Assembly: GCA_943788635.1 (NCBI GenBank)
Contig: CALSRA010000057.1
Span: 1 to 36,389, forward strand
DNA: 36,389 bases
Reading direction: 5' to 3'
Origin: an uncultured Alphaproteobacteria bacterium
GTDB lineage: Bacteria; Pseudomonadota; Alphaproteobacteria; UBA8366; GCA-2717185
Below, one piece after another: positions 15,781-24,585 of the stretch. The translations under genes were made by a program, and so were the position numbers. The notes under the pieces are model-generated. The model saw only the letters and a program-made list of their open reading frames with translations, was not told the origin of the DNA and made no database searches. The first letter of the stretch is position 1, and the number at the start of each line of letters is the position of its first letter.

Positions 15781-17727
15781 GTGCTGGCGTCGGAGGCGAC
15801 GAATGCGGAAGCCTTGCATCTGCTTGGCGTGATTGCACACCGTGCCGGTCGCAATGATATCGCGATCCAGCAGGTTCGGCAGGCAATTGCGGCGGACCCG
15901 AAAACATCATCGTATTACAATACGTTGGGGTTTGTTCTTCGGATCAGTGGGCAGTATTCGGACGCTGTCGCGGCACTGGAGCAGGCGATAGCGCTGCAGC
16001 CGGACTACGCGGACGCGCACAATAATATGGGGATCGCCAGGGCGGAATCCGGCGCGCTTGAGGACGCTGAAGCAGCCTATCGGACGGCGCTGAAGTATCG
16101 AGCCGACTTTCCCGAAGTGCAAAATAATCTCGGCAATCTGCTGTACCGGATCGGTCGGGTGGAGGATTCGCTGGCGGCGTTCGAGGCGGCGACGACCTTG
16201 CGGCCGGATTACGCGGAAGCGCATGCCAATCGCGGTGACGCCTATCTGAACCAGAAAAATATTCCCGAAGCCATAGCGGCGTACCGCAAAGCCGTCGAGG
16301 CGGGGCCGAACTGGGCAAATGGCTGGTACAAGCTCGGCAATGCCTTCTTCCAGTCCAGTGACGTGGAAAACGCGCTGAAAGCCTATCAGCGCAGTATCGA
16401 TCTGAACCCGAACCATATGCGGGGCCTGACAAACCTGGGGGCGACGCTGGAAAAACTGGGCCGGTATGAGGAAGCAGCGATGGTCCTGCGCCACGCGCTG
16501 GTGCTAGGGCCGGATGATGTCTCGGCGCTAAAGAACCTGGGGCATGTCATTCTGAAGCTGGGCCATGTGGGGGAGGGCCTGCACCTGTTGCGCCGGGCAG
16601 TGGAACTGGCACCCGACGACCCGGATGCGCATTACTCGCTGGGCAATGCCCTGTTGCGGATGGAACGGCTGCAGGACGCGCTGAGTTGCTACAAGCGGGT
16701 GCGCGAATTGCAGCCGACGGCGGCGCGGGCCTATTTTGCGCCGGCCAGTGTGTTGCTGATGAACGGGCAGTTCAAGGAAGGCTGGGCGACCTATGAGTCG
16801 CGCTTCGACATGGCGGCCTACAAGAGCAACGTCAAGAATGTGCATGAACGCCTGTGGGATGGCGGGCCGCTGAAGGGACGCCGGTTGCTGGTCCATGTGG
16901 AGCAGGGGTTCGGCGACACGCTGATGTTCATCCGCTATGTCCCGCTGCTGCGCGAGCGTATCGGGGACGGGACTATTCTGCTTGTCTGCGAACCTGAACT
17001 GCACCGGGTTCTGGAGACCCTGGAGGGCGTGGACGCGGTATATCCACTGGGATCCGATGCCTCGGTAGATTTCGACGTGCAGATACCGTTGCTCAGCCTG
17101 CCGAACCGGTTTGGCACGACGGTCGAAACGGTCCCGCACGAGACCCCGTATATTCGGCCGCCGGCTGATGCCAAGGTGCGCATCGAGCGGCGCGAAGGAC
17201 GGCTGGCTGTGGCGTTCATCTGGGCCGGGCGACCGACGCATAGTGATGACCGGTTCCGGTCCTGTCCGCTGAAATGGTTTGCGGCCCTGTTCGACCTGCC
17301 AGGCATCGACTTCTACAGCATTCAATGGGGACCGCGATCGGTGGAGATAACGCCGCACCTGAAGCGGGACAATGTCTTTAGCATGACCGATGCGTTGACC
17401 GATTTTGGCGAAACCGCCGCGATCATCGATCAGGTTGATCTGGTTATCAGCATCGATTCCGCAGTGGCGCATCTCGCCGGGGCCCTGGGCAAGCCGGTCT
17501 GGACGATCCTGCCGTTCGGCGGGGAATGGCGCTGGCTGTTCCGGCGCGAGGATACGCCGTGGTATCCGAAGATGCGGCTGTTCCGGCAGCGTATCCTTGG
17601 GGACTGGCGCCCCGTGTTCCAGCGGATCGGCGGCGCGCTGCAGCAAATGGCCGGGGCGGGAACGGCCACGACAGAAGCGGACACGGCGGTTGGCCAGCAT
17701 GATTCCGCGACCGAGCCCGGCGCATAA
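15781..17727 (+). CDS. TPR-repeat protein with C-terminal glycosyltransferase (GT9/GT41-like) domain
   Basis: The open part from GTG 15781 encodes 648 residues. The first ~330 are about nine tandem tetratricopeptide repeats with the W/L-G-Y-A-F-A-P pattern (for example NNLGNLLYRIGRVEDSLAAF). The C-terminal ~270 residues resemble the glycosyltransferase domain attached to TPRs in many alphaproteobacteria: LLVHVEQGFGDTLMFIRYVP, then VDLVISIDSAVAHLAGALGK and a GEWRWLF region. Such proteins may glycosylate proteins or surface polymers, but the acceptor is unknown. The true start was probably ATG 15694, 26 codons upstream of an in-frame TAA. Translation from GTG 15781 would lack half of the first TPR and has no good ribosome site, so the gene may be inactive or the stop may be an assembly error. 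Confidence 0.8.
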   Translation: MLASEATNAEALHLLGVIAHRAGRNDIAIQQVRQAIAADPKTSSYYNTLGFVLRISGQYSDAVAALEQAIALQPDYADAHNNMGIARAESGALEDAEAAYRTALKYRADFPEVQNNLGNLLYRIGRVEDSLAAFEAATTLRPDYAEAHANRGDAYLNQKNIPEAIAAYRKAVEAGPNWANGWYKLGNAFFQSSDVENALKAYQRSIDLNPNHMRGLTNLGATLEKLGRYEEAAMVLRHALVLGPDDVSALKNLGHVILKLGHVGEGLHLLRRAVELAPDDPDAHYSLGNALLRMERLQDALSCYKRVRELQPTAARAYFAPASVLLMNGQFKEGWATYESRFDMAAYKSNVKNVHERLWDGGPLKGRRLLVHVEQGFGDTLMFIRYVPLLRERIGDGTILLVCEPELHRVLETLEGVDAVYPLGSDASVDFDVQIPLLSLPNRFGTTVETVPHETPYIRPPADAKVRIERREGRLAVAFIWAGRPTHSDDRFRSCPLKWFAALFDLPGIDFYSIQWGPRSVEITPHLKRDNVFSMTDALTDFGETAAIIDQVDLVISIDSAVAHLAGALGKPVWTILPFGGEWRWLFRREDTPWYPKMRLFRQRILGDWRPVFQRIGGALQQMAGAGTATTEADTAVGQHDSATEPGA

Positions 17728-17757
17728 TATTTGCCTGGTGGCAGTTTTCCGGCAGGA

Positions 17758-20286
17758 TTACTTCGACGTTGCGACGTAAACACCGTCCCAGTTGATCGGC
17801 GGTGGCACTTCCCGATACTCTTCGATCCGTTCCGCATACATATCGTACAGGACATCCAGGTCGAGGTTTTGGGTCCTTGCCATGTTGCGGCATTCGGCCA
17901 TGAGTTCGTCGGCGCTGTCCCAATGCTGGCTGCGGTATTCGGAAATAAATTCCTCGTGCTTTACCCGGATTGCCGTGAAATCAGCGTCCGATGCGAATGA
18001 CGGGTCGCCCATCAGGCTGAAGATGCGAACTCCCACGGACTGTCCCTTCACCTGGATAAGATCGAGTTCCAGAACACCAAATCCGGCTGCGGCCGCTTCT
18101 TCGCCGGTCTTCGGACCCAGCACGATCTTGACGCCATAATTCTTGGACTGGCTTTCCAGCCGGGCGGCGAGGTTCACCGGGTCGCCGAGTACGGAATAAT
18201 CGAAGCGCTGCTCCGAGCCCATGTTGCCGACGACGCATTCGCCGGTATTGATGCCGGCGCCGACATTCAGCGGAAGATGCGGCACGCCCGCGGCTTCGTC
18301 TTCCAGCCGCCGTTCCTCGTTCAGGATGTCCAGCGACCGGAACATGGCCAGCGCTGAATCACAGGCGTGGATTGAATGGTTTGCAACATCCAGCGGCGCG
18401 TTCCAGAACGCCATGATGCAATCGCCCATATACTTGTCGATCGTACCCTGCCGCGACAGGATCGCATTGGTCAGCGGCGTCAGCAGCCGGTTGATCAGGA
18501 CGGTCAGTCCCTGCGGGTTGCTTTTGAACGTTTCGGAAATGGCGGTAAAGCCGCGCACGTCGCAGAACAGGAAGGACATTTCCTTGGTCTCCCCGCCGAG
18601 CTGCAGCCGGTCCGGATCTTCGGCAAGCTGTTCGACCAGGGCAGGGGACAGATACTGCGCGAAGGCGCCGCGTACCTGCTTTTTCTCCGCCGCTTCGCGC
18701 GTATAGTTGGCGAAGGTCAGCACTGAATACAGCGCCATCGTCACGACGCCGGGATAGGTGACGTCGAGGAAGGTCATGTGTTCGCTGAACAGATACCAGC
18801 TTCCCCCGACCAGTGCAGTGCCAGCAACGACGATGCCGGCCAGGGTCAGCATGGGCCCTAGTCGCGGAATGAAGACGATCATGAACAACCCTGCGAACAG
18901 GATCATGGCCAGTTCAAGACTGTTCGCGATGGGCGGATACTTCAGGTAGAAGTCGTAATCCACGACCTGAAGCATTTCATTGTTCAGATTTTGGACAAAT
19001 TCCTGATACTCCGGCGATTTGGGATCCCAGCCGTTTTCCTGGATCGTGGCGATACCCGCCGCTTTTATTTCTTCGCGACGATCCACCCGGCTGTTGGTCG
19101 CGGTGATGATGTTTTCGAGGATATTGGCGTGAACCTCGACTCCGGGCTGCCGGGGACTGACGGGCGTGGCACGAATGTCAAGTAGGCCGGCGGCCGATGT
19201 ACCAACGAAAAACAGCTTGCCTGCCAGCTGCTTGGGATCGACCTTGCCCTGAATGATGTCCGAAGCAGAGATATAGAGGCGCCCTGAATTATCTGGCGTA
19301 TTGAAGGGGTCGGGTAAGGCGTAATGGACCCATATTCGACCGTTGCTATCCGTTGGGATTTCGTAGCCGGGTCGTCCTTTGCGTTGGATCGCGATGTTGG
19401 AAATTCCAGCATCGTCCCGTCGGACAAAGACGATTGATCCACCAAGCGCGACCCGTAAAAGTTCGATCGACAAGGCCGGCCTGATTTCTTCGTCGACCCG
19501 CGATATCAAGGGGACGCGGCGCACGACGCCATCCGGTTCTTCGCCAACGGAAAAGATACCGTGGCCGCTGGCCGAATTTTCCAGCTCTGGAACATTGCCC
19601 ATAAAGGTCTTGTATGCCGGTTTGATAAACCCGAAAGGATAACCCGTACCGGACCCAACGACCCCCTGTATGACAGACCTTTTTCTTGGCGGGAGTTGCC
19701 CTTCCGTGAGCGGTGTTTGCAGGCCAATCTGACCGACAACCGTTGGTATCCGCCGCATCGCTGCTGCCAGAACATCATCATTGCTGGGAAGCGATTTCAG
19801 CTTGTTGATGGTTTCGCCATCCAGCCCCCGAACGCTATCGGCGATCAGATTGGGCGAGGTTCGGTCGTGCTCTGAAAAGATAATATCAAAGGCGACGCCC
19901 CCGGCGCCGGCATCTGCCAGCCTGTTGAGGAGATCGGCGATGACGGTTCGGGGCCATGGCCATTGCCCGATCTCGAACAGGCTTTTTTCGTCCAGGTCGA
20001 TGATGCCGACCGGCAGGCCATCCGCTGGTACCCGGGGTTCAATGATCTGATAAACGTCGAAGGCCTTGACCCGGACCCATTCGACCCAGGGCAGGTCATA
20101 GACGCGGCCCATCATGCCAAGGACGAGGACCGATAGCGCAATAATTGTCGAAGTACGGAGCTTCCACCACGGGCCGCGATTGCCGCTGCGGAAGATTTTG
20201 CCACCGACGTTGCGGCCAAAATCGCCGACGCGTCCAACCAGACTGCGTTGATCATCGCCTTCGCGAAACTGAGACGTCGCCGCCAT
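17758..20286 (-). CDS. CHASE2-domain class III adenylate cyclase
   Basis: About 842 residues. One N-terminal membrane segment (about 42-62) is followed by a CHASE2 extracytoplasmic sensor (VGIIDLDEKSLFEIGQWPWPR to FVGTSAAGLLDIRATP). Three membrane helices follow (about 450-530), then a cytosolic cyclase domain. In the cyclase the two metal-binding aspartates are visible (FCDVRGFTAISE and DKYMGDCIMAFW). So are the adenine-specifying Lys in TIDKYMG, an Asp in VLGDPVNLAARLES, and the transition-state Asn and Arg in the same motif. It should therefore make cAMP. The ATG at 20286 is chosen; a GTG five codons earlier (20301) is possible and neither has a strong ribosome site. It follows the GT-methyltransferase gene on the same strand by 96 bases and converges on the TPR gene. 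Confidence 0.92.
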   Translation of the reverse strand: MAATSQFREGDDQRSLVGRVGDFGRNVGGKIFRSGNRGPWWKLRTSTIIALSVLVLGMMGRVYDLPWVEWVRVKAFDVYQIIEPRVPADGLPVGIIDLDEKSLFEIGQWPWPRTVIADLLNRLADAGAGGVAFDIIFSEHDRTSPNLIADSVRGLDGETINKLKSLPSNDDVLAAAMRRIPTVVGQIGLQTPLTEGQLPPRKRSVIQGVVGSGTGYPFGFIKPAYKTFMGNVPELENSASGHGIFSVGEEPDGVVRRVPLISRVDEEIRPALSIELLRVALGGSIVFVRRDDAGISNIAIQRKGRPGYEIPTDSNGRIWVHYALPDPFNTPDNSGRLYISASDIIQGKVDPKQLAGKLFFVGTSAAGLLDIRATPVSPRQPGVEVHANILENIITATNSRVDRREEIKAAGIATIQENGWDPKSPEYQEFVQNLNNEMLQVVDYDFYLKYPPIANSLELAMILFAGLFMIVFIPRLGPMLTLAGIVVAGTALVGGSWYLFSEHMTFLDVTYPGVVTMALYSVLTFANYTREAAEKKQVRGAFAQYLSPALVEQLAEDPDRLQLGGETKEMSFLFCDVRGFTAISETFKSNPQGLTVLINRLLTPLTNAILSRQGTIDKYMGDCIMAFWNAPLDVANHSIHACDSALAMFRSLDILNEERRLEDEAAGVPHLPLNVGAGINTGECVVGNMGSEQRFDYSVLGDPVNLAARLESQSKNYGVKIVLGPKTGEEAAAAGFGVLELDLIQVKGQSVGVRIFSLMGDPSFASDADFTAIRVKHEEFISEYRSQHWDSADELMAECRNMARTQNLDLDVLYDMYAERIEEYREVPPPINWDGVYVATSK

Positions 20287-20382
20287 ATGAAATCTGACCA
20301 CCCGTTAACCAAGACAGCCGAAACCTAGCACAAAGCCGGTACCGGTACGAGACATCCTGCGCAGAATACGGTTAAGACCGGC

Positions 20383-21831
20383 TTAAGGTTTGCGGCCCTC
20401 GATTGCCATGGTCTCATAGGCGTTCAATTCGGGCTGTCCGACGGCGTGGCCATGGTTTTCGATTCCGGCGAGATGCGGGTCGGGACTTTCCCCGACGGGA
20501 CGCACGGCCATTTCGGTGAAGCCGGCCTGATGCATCGCGGCGGCAAGCAGGTTCCGGTCGTAAATGCAGCGATGGCCCCAGTTGTAGAAGACGTTATTCA
20601 GGATGAGAGTCGCGTTGTAATCGGTTGTTTTTCCAATGAATGCCCGGTTTATCCAGTCGGCATACCGTTTTTGCAGGTCGCTGGGTTCATTGGTGAATAA
20701 TGCGAGGAACTTGCCGAGATCCGGGGTCGAGAGGCGAAGCGTTCCGCCGCTCTTGAGCACCCGGAAACACTCCTGCAGCAGTCGGATGCCCTGATCCAGG
20801 TCGAGATGTTCGATGACATGCTCACTGGCGATATAGTCGAAGCTGTCGGCTTCGAAGGGCAGGGAGTCGTTCAGGTTCAGCGCCAGGACCTTCGGCGAAA
20901 TGGGCGCGATATCGGTGTTCAGCCAGCCATCGAGGACATTGGTCCCCGCGCCCAGATGGAGCTTCCGGGTGAGGTTTGACAGCAGGTATTCGTTGATCTT
21001 CTCGTTGCGGTGCGTGAAAGGCGTGGCCTTGCCGGATTGCGCCACCGACAGTTTGATGCCGCGCCGGGCAAGCATTCGGTCGCGCACCGGCTGGGCATCC
21101 GCAGCGGGATTGATGACATAATAGACGCTGGGGGCACGGGTCCGCGCGGTGGAATGCTGGCTTTTCAGGGCATTGAAGACATTGCGGTCCTCGCCACTGC
21201 CATCGGGAAGAAGTGGAATCGACCAATGCGGCAGGACCCAGTGACAACGGGACTTGTCGATCATCAGGCAGTTCGCATCGACGAAACCACCGAGCTTTTT
21301 CGCATAGATGCCAAGCGCCGGACCGACGGATTCGAAATCATCCGGGCACAGCACTTCCTGCGTGCCCGGATCGACAAACCAGCGATAGGTGAATGCCCAG
21401 TCGAATCCCTCGATGGCGGTGAGCAGGCTCGAAATATGATGCGGGGCCCACCAGTTGTCGTCGTCGAGATAGGTGAGGTGACGGCTGTTGGCGGCGTAGC
21501 TCAATACGGTGCGGAGCGAGCCACTATAGGCGTTGTGATAGATGCCGCCATGCACCTGGGCGGTGGAGTATCCGGGATCGAAGACCGTTACCGCCATGCG
21601 GTCGGGGCATCCGGCGATCAACTGGCGCAGGATATCGCGGTCGCCGCGGGCCACGTCAACGCCGATCAGTATCTGGATGCGGCCGGGGAAGTCCTGGGCA
21701 TAAACGGAGCGTATCGCGCGCGGCAGCGTATCGCGCAAAATGGTGGGGATAATGACAGCCGCGTCAAAGGGAGGCTGTAGCGTGCCCTTGTCGGCCTGCG
21801 GCCCTGAGGTGATGACGCCTGGTTCGGTCAT
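20383..21831 (-). CDS. Two-domain glycosyltransferase (GT-A) + SAM-dependent methyltransferase
   Basis: A 482-residue fusion. The N-terminal half (about 20-260) is a GT2-like GT-A fold: AAVIIPTILRDTLPRAIRSV opens the nucleotide-sugar site and LTYLDDDNWWAPHH holds the DxD metal motif. The C-terminal half (from about 292) is a class I methyltransferase. Its motif I is KLHLGAGTNVLDGWLNTD, followed by SEHVIEHLDLDQG and CFRVLKSGGTLRLSTPD. Together the enzyme could transfer and methylate a sugar, for example on a surface glycan. Acceptor and donor are unknown. The frame is intact. It lies between the RTX remnant and the cyclase gene, all on the minus strand, which hints at a common transcript before the IS event. 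Confidence 0.85.
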   Translation of the reverse strand: MTEPGVITSGPQADKGTLQPPFDAAVIIPTILRDTLPRAIRSVYAQDFPGRIQILIGVDVARGDRDILRQLIAGCPDRMAVTVFDPGYSTAQVHGGIYHNAYSGSLRTVLSYAANSRHLTYLDDDNWWAPHHISSLLTAIEGFDWAFTYRWFVDPGTQEVLCPDDFESVGPALGIYAKKLGGFVDANCLMIDKSRCHWVLPHWSIPLLPDGSGEDRNVFNALKSQHSTARTRAPSVYYVINPAADAQPVRDRMLARRGIKLSVAQSGKATPFTHRNEKINEYLLSNLTRKLHLGAGTNVLDGWLNTDIAPISPKVLALNLNDSLPFEADSFDYIASEHVIEHLDLDQGIRLLQECFRVLKSGGTLRLSTPDLGKFLALFTNEPSDLQKRYADWINRAFIGKTTDYNATLILNNVFYNWGHRCIYDRNLLAAAMHQAGFTEMAVRPVGESPDPHLAGIENHGHAVGQPELNAYETMAIEGRKP

Positions 21832-21869
21832 GTCGCGCCGGCTGCCAAAAGGATTGTGCGGGTTACGGA

Positions 21870-22540
21870 TCAGGCGGCGTTGACGGCGACCGTGTCGTCG
21901 ACAAGAACCTGTGCATCGTTCGAAGCGTTTTCATAGACGGAATATCCTGTACCGCCAATGGTCACGCTGCCCGTATTGGACCAGCTATCCTGGAAGACGA
22001 CCGTATCGCCGCTGTCACCATCGATGATCAGGCTGTGCTCATTACCGCTCAACCCGTTGGTTCCGCTGGTCGCGGCGAGGGCCGTCCGGGCGTCGAGCAT
22101 CAGGATATTGTCGCCGGCCCCGGTAATGTCGATGCCTTCAACCCCGCTGAACTGGTCGCCGCGCAGGGCGGTGAGGTCGAAACTTTCACCGGCTCCCTCG
22201 AAGCTGACAAGGTCGAAGCCGTTGCCGCCGTCCAGCCGGCCAAACCCGGTATCTTCAACGATGAACAGGTCGTCGCCGTCGCCACCATGCATCAGGTCAT
22301 CGCCGCCATTGCTGACAATCGTGTCATTGCCGTCGCCGGCAGAGAAGACATCGTCGCCGGTTGTCCCGGTCAGGGTATTGGCATTGCCATCGCCATCGCC
22401 CTGATGCGTGACGGCCACACCGGTGAGGGTGATGCCGGTTTCGGTCTGATCGGCATCGATTACCACGCCACCGCCGATATCCAGCCCATTGATTTCATGG
22501 AAACTGTTATTCAACTGCCCGGCATTGACGACCGCGAAGG
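21870..22540 (-). pseudogene. C-terminal remnant of an RTX (hemolysin-type calcium-binding repeat) protein
   Basis: About 220 residues remain of a secreted calcium-binding protein. Nonapeptide repeats GGxGxDxLx are clear around 22250-22400 (AGDGNDTIVSNGGDDLM, HGGDGDDLF). A C-terminal segment ending VLVDDTVAVNAA follows and could serve as a type I secretion signal. The reading frame continues upstream into reversed IS3-type sequence. So the original N-terminus is gone and the frame's upper 115 or so codons are not native. The junction is near 22540. A type I exporter is not seen in the window. The normal protein was probably much longer, as RTX proteins are usually several hundred residues or more. 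Confidence 0.8.
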
Positions 22541-22796
22541 AGGTGGAGAAAGAAAATAAACGCCTCCGCAAGGAAGTCCGCTTACTTCGCGAGGAGAGGG
22601 AAATATTAAAAAAAGCGGCAATCTTCTTTGCAGGCCAAAGCCGATGAGATTCGCTTTCATCGACGCCTGGAAAGAAGAATGGCCAGTGGAGTGTCTCTGC
22701 CGCGTTATGCGGGTCACATCGCGTGGGTTTCGCGCTTGGCGCCTGCGCCCGATGAGCCAACGCCAACGTCATGATATGGTGCTTCTTGCCCATTCT
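22541..22796 (+). mobile_element. Internal fragment of an IS3-family element (IS51/IS2-like), truncated at both ends
   Basis: The end of OrfA is readable (ENKRLRKEVRLLREEREILK, then AAIFFAGQSR and TGA at 22645). OrfB starts in the overlapping ATGA at 22644 with MRFAFIDAWKEEWPVECLCR and breaks off after VLLAH at about 22795. Neither end of the fragment is an IS terminus. On the left it abuts RTX coding sequence; on the right the next IS begins within about 15 bases. Confidence 0.8.
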
Positions 22797-22810
22797 AACG
22801 TCAGCACCTT

Positions 22811-22856
22811 TGGGACATATTGAGGTGTTTGCATAACGGAGGATTTCTGGCTCATC
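22811..22856 (+). repeat. Left terminal inverted repeat of the complete IS
   Basis: The end reads TGGGACATATTGAGGTGTTT, then TAACGGAGGAT at 22834-22844 and CTGGCTCA at 22847-22854. The same blocks occur inverted at the right end, with gaps of two to three bases between blocks. Confidence 0.75.
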
Positions 22857-22878
22857 GTAGTGACCGAAGGGAACGAAG

Positions 22879-23253
22879 ATGAGACAGAAATCCATGAGCA
22901 AGAAAGCCCCAGCCGATCAGGCTGTCCGTGATATCCGGCGTAAGACGCGCAAGCAGTATTCGTCGGAAGAGAAGATCCGCATTGTCCTTGAAGGGCTGCG
23001 GGGCGAGGAAAGTATCTCTGCCCTATGCCGCCGGGAAGGCATCGCTGAGAGCTTGTATTACAGCTGGTCGAAAGAGTTCCTGGAAGCGGGCAAGAAGCGA
23101 CTGGCGGGCGACACGGCGCGCCAGGCAAACACAGGTGAGGTCAAGACCCTGAAGCGCGAGATGCGCGACATGAAGGAACTGGTCGCCGAACTGTCCTTGG
23201 AGAATCGCCTGCTCAAAAAAAGCATGATCGGGGATGGGGGCGACGAGGAATGA
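22879..23253 (+). CDS. IS3-family transposase OrfA
   Basis: A 124-residue HTH protein. KQYSSEEKIRIVLEGLRGEE and SISALCRREGIAESLYYSW form the transposase helix-turn-helix (about 22-60). A C-terminal leucine-zipper-like helix follows (LKREMRDMKELVAELSLENR, about 90-110). It binds the IS ends and provides the N-terminal part of an OrfAB fusion. The start has GAAGGGAACGAAG just upstream. Its stop overlaps the orfB start (ATGA at 23250). A run of seven A's followed by G lies at 23215-23222 in the last part of the gene, and the -1 frame is open from there into orfB. Confidence 0.92.
   Translation: MRQKSMSKKAPADQAVRDIRRKTRKQYSSEEKIRIVLEGLRGEESISALCRREGIAESLYYSWSKEFLEAGKKRLAGDTARQANTGEVKTLKREMRDMKELVAELSLENRLLKKSMIGDGGDEE
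23215..23222 (+). promoter_or_regulatory. Candidate programmed -1 frameshift site (A7G)
   Basis: AAAAAAAG lies inside orfA. After a one-base backward slip the frame reads KHDRGWGRRGMRYP without a stop and enters orfB, which would give an OrfAB transposase as in other IS3-family elements. In the zero frame the codons are AAA AAA AGC, so the phase is not the textbook A-AAA-AAG. The call is therefore moderate, and the ATGA overlap also allows coupled start of orfB. Confidence 0.5.
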
Positions 23254-24230
23254 GATATCCCGCATCCGAGAAGCTGGAAATCATCCGGCTGGTTGAACGC
23301 TCTCACCTGCCGGTCCGCCGCACGCTGGACAAGCTGGGTATTCCTCGCACCACGTTCTATCGGTGGTACGACCGTTACCTGGCGTTTGGCGAGGCCGGCC
23401 TTGAGGACCAAACCAGCGGTCCCGGCCGGGTGTGGAACCGCATCCCCGACGATGTCCGCGAGCAGATCGTCGACCTCGCCCTCGACGAGCCGGAACTGTC
23501 GCCCAGGGAACTGGCCGTGAGGTTCACGGATACCAAGGGCTACTTCGTATCAGAAGCCTCGGTTTACAGGCTTCTCAAAGCCTATGACCTGATCACCAGC
23601 CCAGCCTTCGTGGTCATCAAGGCAGCCAACGAGTTCCGCGACAAGACCACGGCTACGAACCAACTGTGGCAGACCGACTTCACCTACCTCAAGGTCATCG
23701 GCTGGGGTTGGTTTTACCTGTCGACCATCTTGGATGACTATTCCCGTTACATCATCGCCTGGAAGTTATGCACGACCATGCGGGCCGATGATGTGACGGA
23801 GACGTTGGGCCTGGCCTTGAAGGCGTCAGGCTGTGACAGGGCCGAAGTTGTTCACAAGCCGCGCCTGCTGAGCGACAACGGTTCGTCCTATATATCCGCC
23901 GATCTTGCTGAGTGGCTCGAAGGCCAGGGCATGGACCATGTCCGGGGCGCACCGTATCATCCGCAGACCCAGGGCAAGATCGAACGCTGGCATCAGACGT
24001 TGAAGAACCGCGTCCTACTGGAGAACTATTACCTGCCCGGCGATCTCGAAAACCAGATCGGGGCCTTCGTCGAGCATTACAACAACCATCGTTACCACGA
24101 GAGCCTGAATAACGTCACGCCTGCCGATGCTTACTTCGGGCGGGATACGGCCATCATCGAAAGGAGAAAAAAGATCAAGAAACTCACCATTCAAAACCGC
24201 CGCTTGAACCATCAACGACAAGCGGCTTAA
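23250..24230 (+). CDS. IS3-family transposase OrfB (DDE integrase)
   Basis: A 326-residue DDE transposase. A second HTH-like region (RRTLDKLGIPRTTFYRWYDR, about 23-42) precedes the rve integrase core. The catalytic triad is visible: Asp in WQTDFTYLKV, Asp in LLSDNGSSY, and Glu in GKIERWHQTLKNRV, with 35 residues between the last two, as expected for IS3. The ending NNVTPADAYFGRD is typical of the family. No frameshift or stop disturbs it. Its start overlaps the orfA stop by four bases. Confidence 0.95.
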   Translation: MRYPASEKLEIIRLVERSHLPVRRTLDKLGIPRTTFYRWYDRYLAFGEAGLEDQTSGPGRVWNRIPDDVREQIVDLALDEPELSPRELAVRFTDTKGYFVSEASVYRLLKAYDLITSPAFVVIKAANEFRDKTTATNQLWQTDFTYLKVIGWGWFYLSTILDDYSRYIIAWKLCTTMRADDVTETLGLALKASGCDRAEVVHKPRLLSDNGSSYISADLAEWLEGQGMDHVRGAPYHPQTQGKIERWHQTLKNRVLLENYYLPGDLENQIGAFVEHYNNHRYHESLNNVTPADAYFGRDTAIIERRKKIKKLTIQNRRLNHQRQAA

Positions 24231-24240
24231 CATCAAATCA

Positions 24241-24284
24241 AGGTGAGCCAGATCCTCCGTTACAAAACAGGATCAAATGCCCCA
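24241..24284 (-). repeat. Right terminal inverted repeat of the complete IS
   Basis: On the minus strand from 24284 it reads TGGGGCATTTGATCCTGTTT, then TAACGGAGGAT (24252-24262) and CTGGCTCA (24244-24251), matching the left end with small indels. Confidence 0.75.
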
Positions 24285-24306
24285 TTTATTTTGAAGACCG
24301 GAACGT

Positions 24307-24432
24307 AAGCTTCAGGAAGACCTGCGCGCCCGTCAGTTCGGAAAGGGAACTGGAAAATACCGTCGGCGTACGAAGGATCTGACCCTTGATTTCCGTCGCT
24401 GCGATATTGATATCATCAATCGTGACAGTCAT
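24307..24432 (-). pseudogene. N-terminal remnant of a threonine dehydratase-like (PLP) gene
   Basis: From ATG 24432 about 42 codons match the start of biosynthetic/catabolic threonine ammonia-lyases: VTIDDINIAATEIKGQILRT, then SELTGAQVFLKL. Intact enzymes continue ENLQ...SFK with the PLP lysine, but here the homology stops at LKL (24307). After about 22 bases of unassigned sequence the IS end begins. Over 85% of the gene is missing, including the PLP lysine, so this is dead. It points away from the YheT-like gene, with the 150-base interval 24433-24585 holding whatever promoter remains. Confidence 0.8.
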
Positions 24433-24585
24433 GGAATCGGCTATGTTACCAGTATGGCGGAAGCGTAAGGCCCGGGCGGACCACATTCTGGATTGTGGCA
24501 TTTTGCCGTGCCGCGGAAAACGCCAAAGATTGTGTCACCAGCGATCGGTATCCGCCATGACACGGTAAAGGGCGAGGCTGCAACA

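Larger units (their letters stand above)
22811..24284 (+). mobile_element. Complete IS3-family insertion sequence, about 1.47 kb
   Basis: Contains orfA (22879-23253) and orfB (23250-24230) with an intact DDE integrase and imperfect terminal inverted repeats that start TGGG(A/G)CAT. Both frames are undamaged, so it may still be active. I see no target-site duplication: the bases just outside the repeats (CACCTT on the left, TTTATT on the right) do not match. That fits a deletion or recombination involving this element after insertion. Exact ends could shift by a few bases. Confidence 0.85.

Noticed and set aside
16528..17700. A 390-codon minus-strand frame opposite the TPR glycosyltransferase
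   Set aside because: Low-complexity Arg/Pro/Gln-rich translation without domains; the plus strand has clear TPRs and a glycosyltransferase domain.
22560..22901. N-terminal extension of the RTX reading frame
   Set aside because: These codons are the reverse of IS3-family OrfA/OrfB sequence, so they are an accidental fusion frame and not native RTX sequence.
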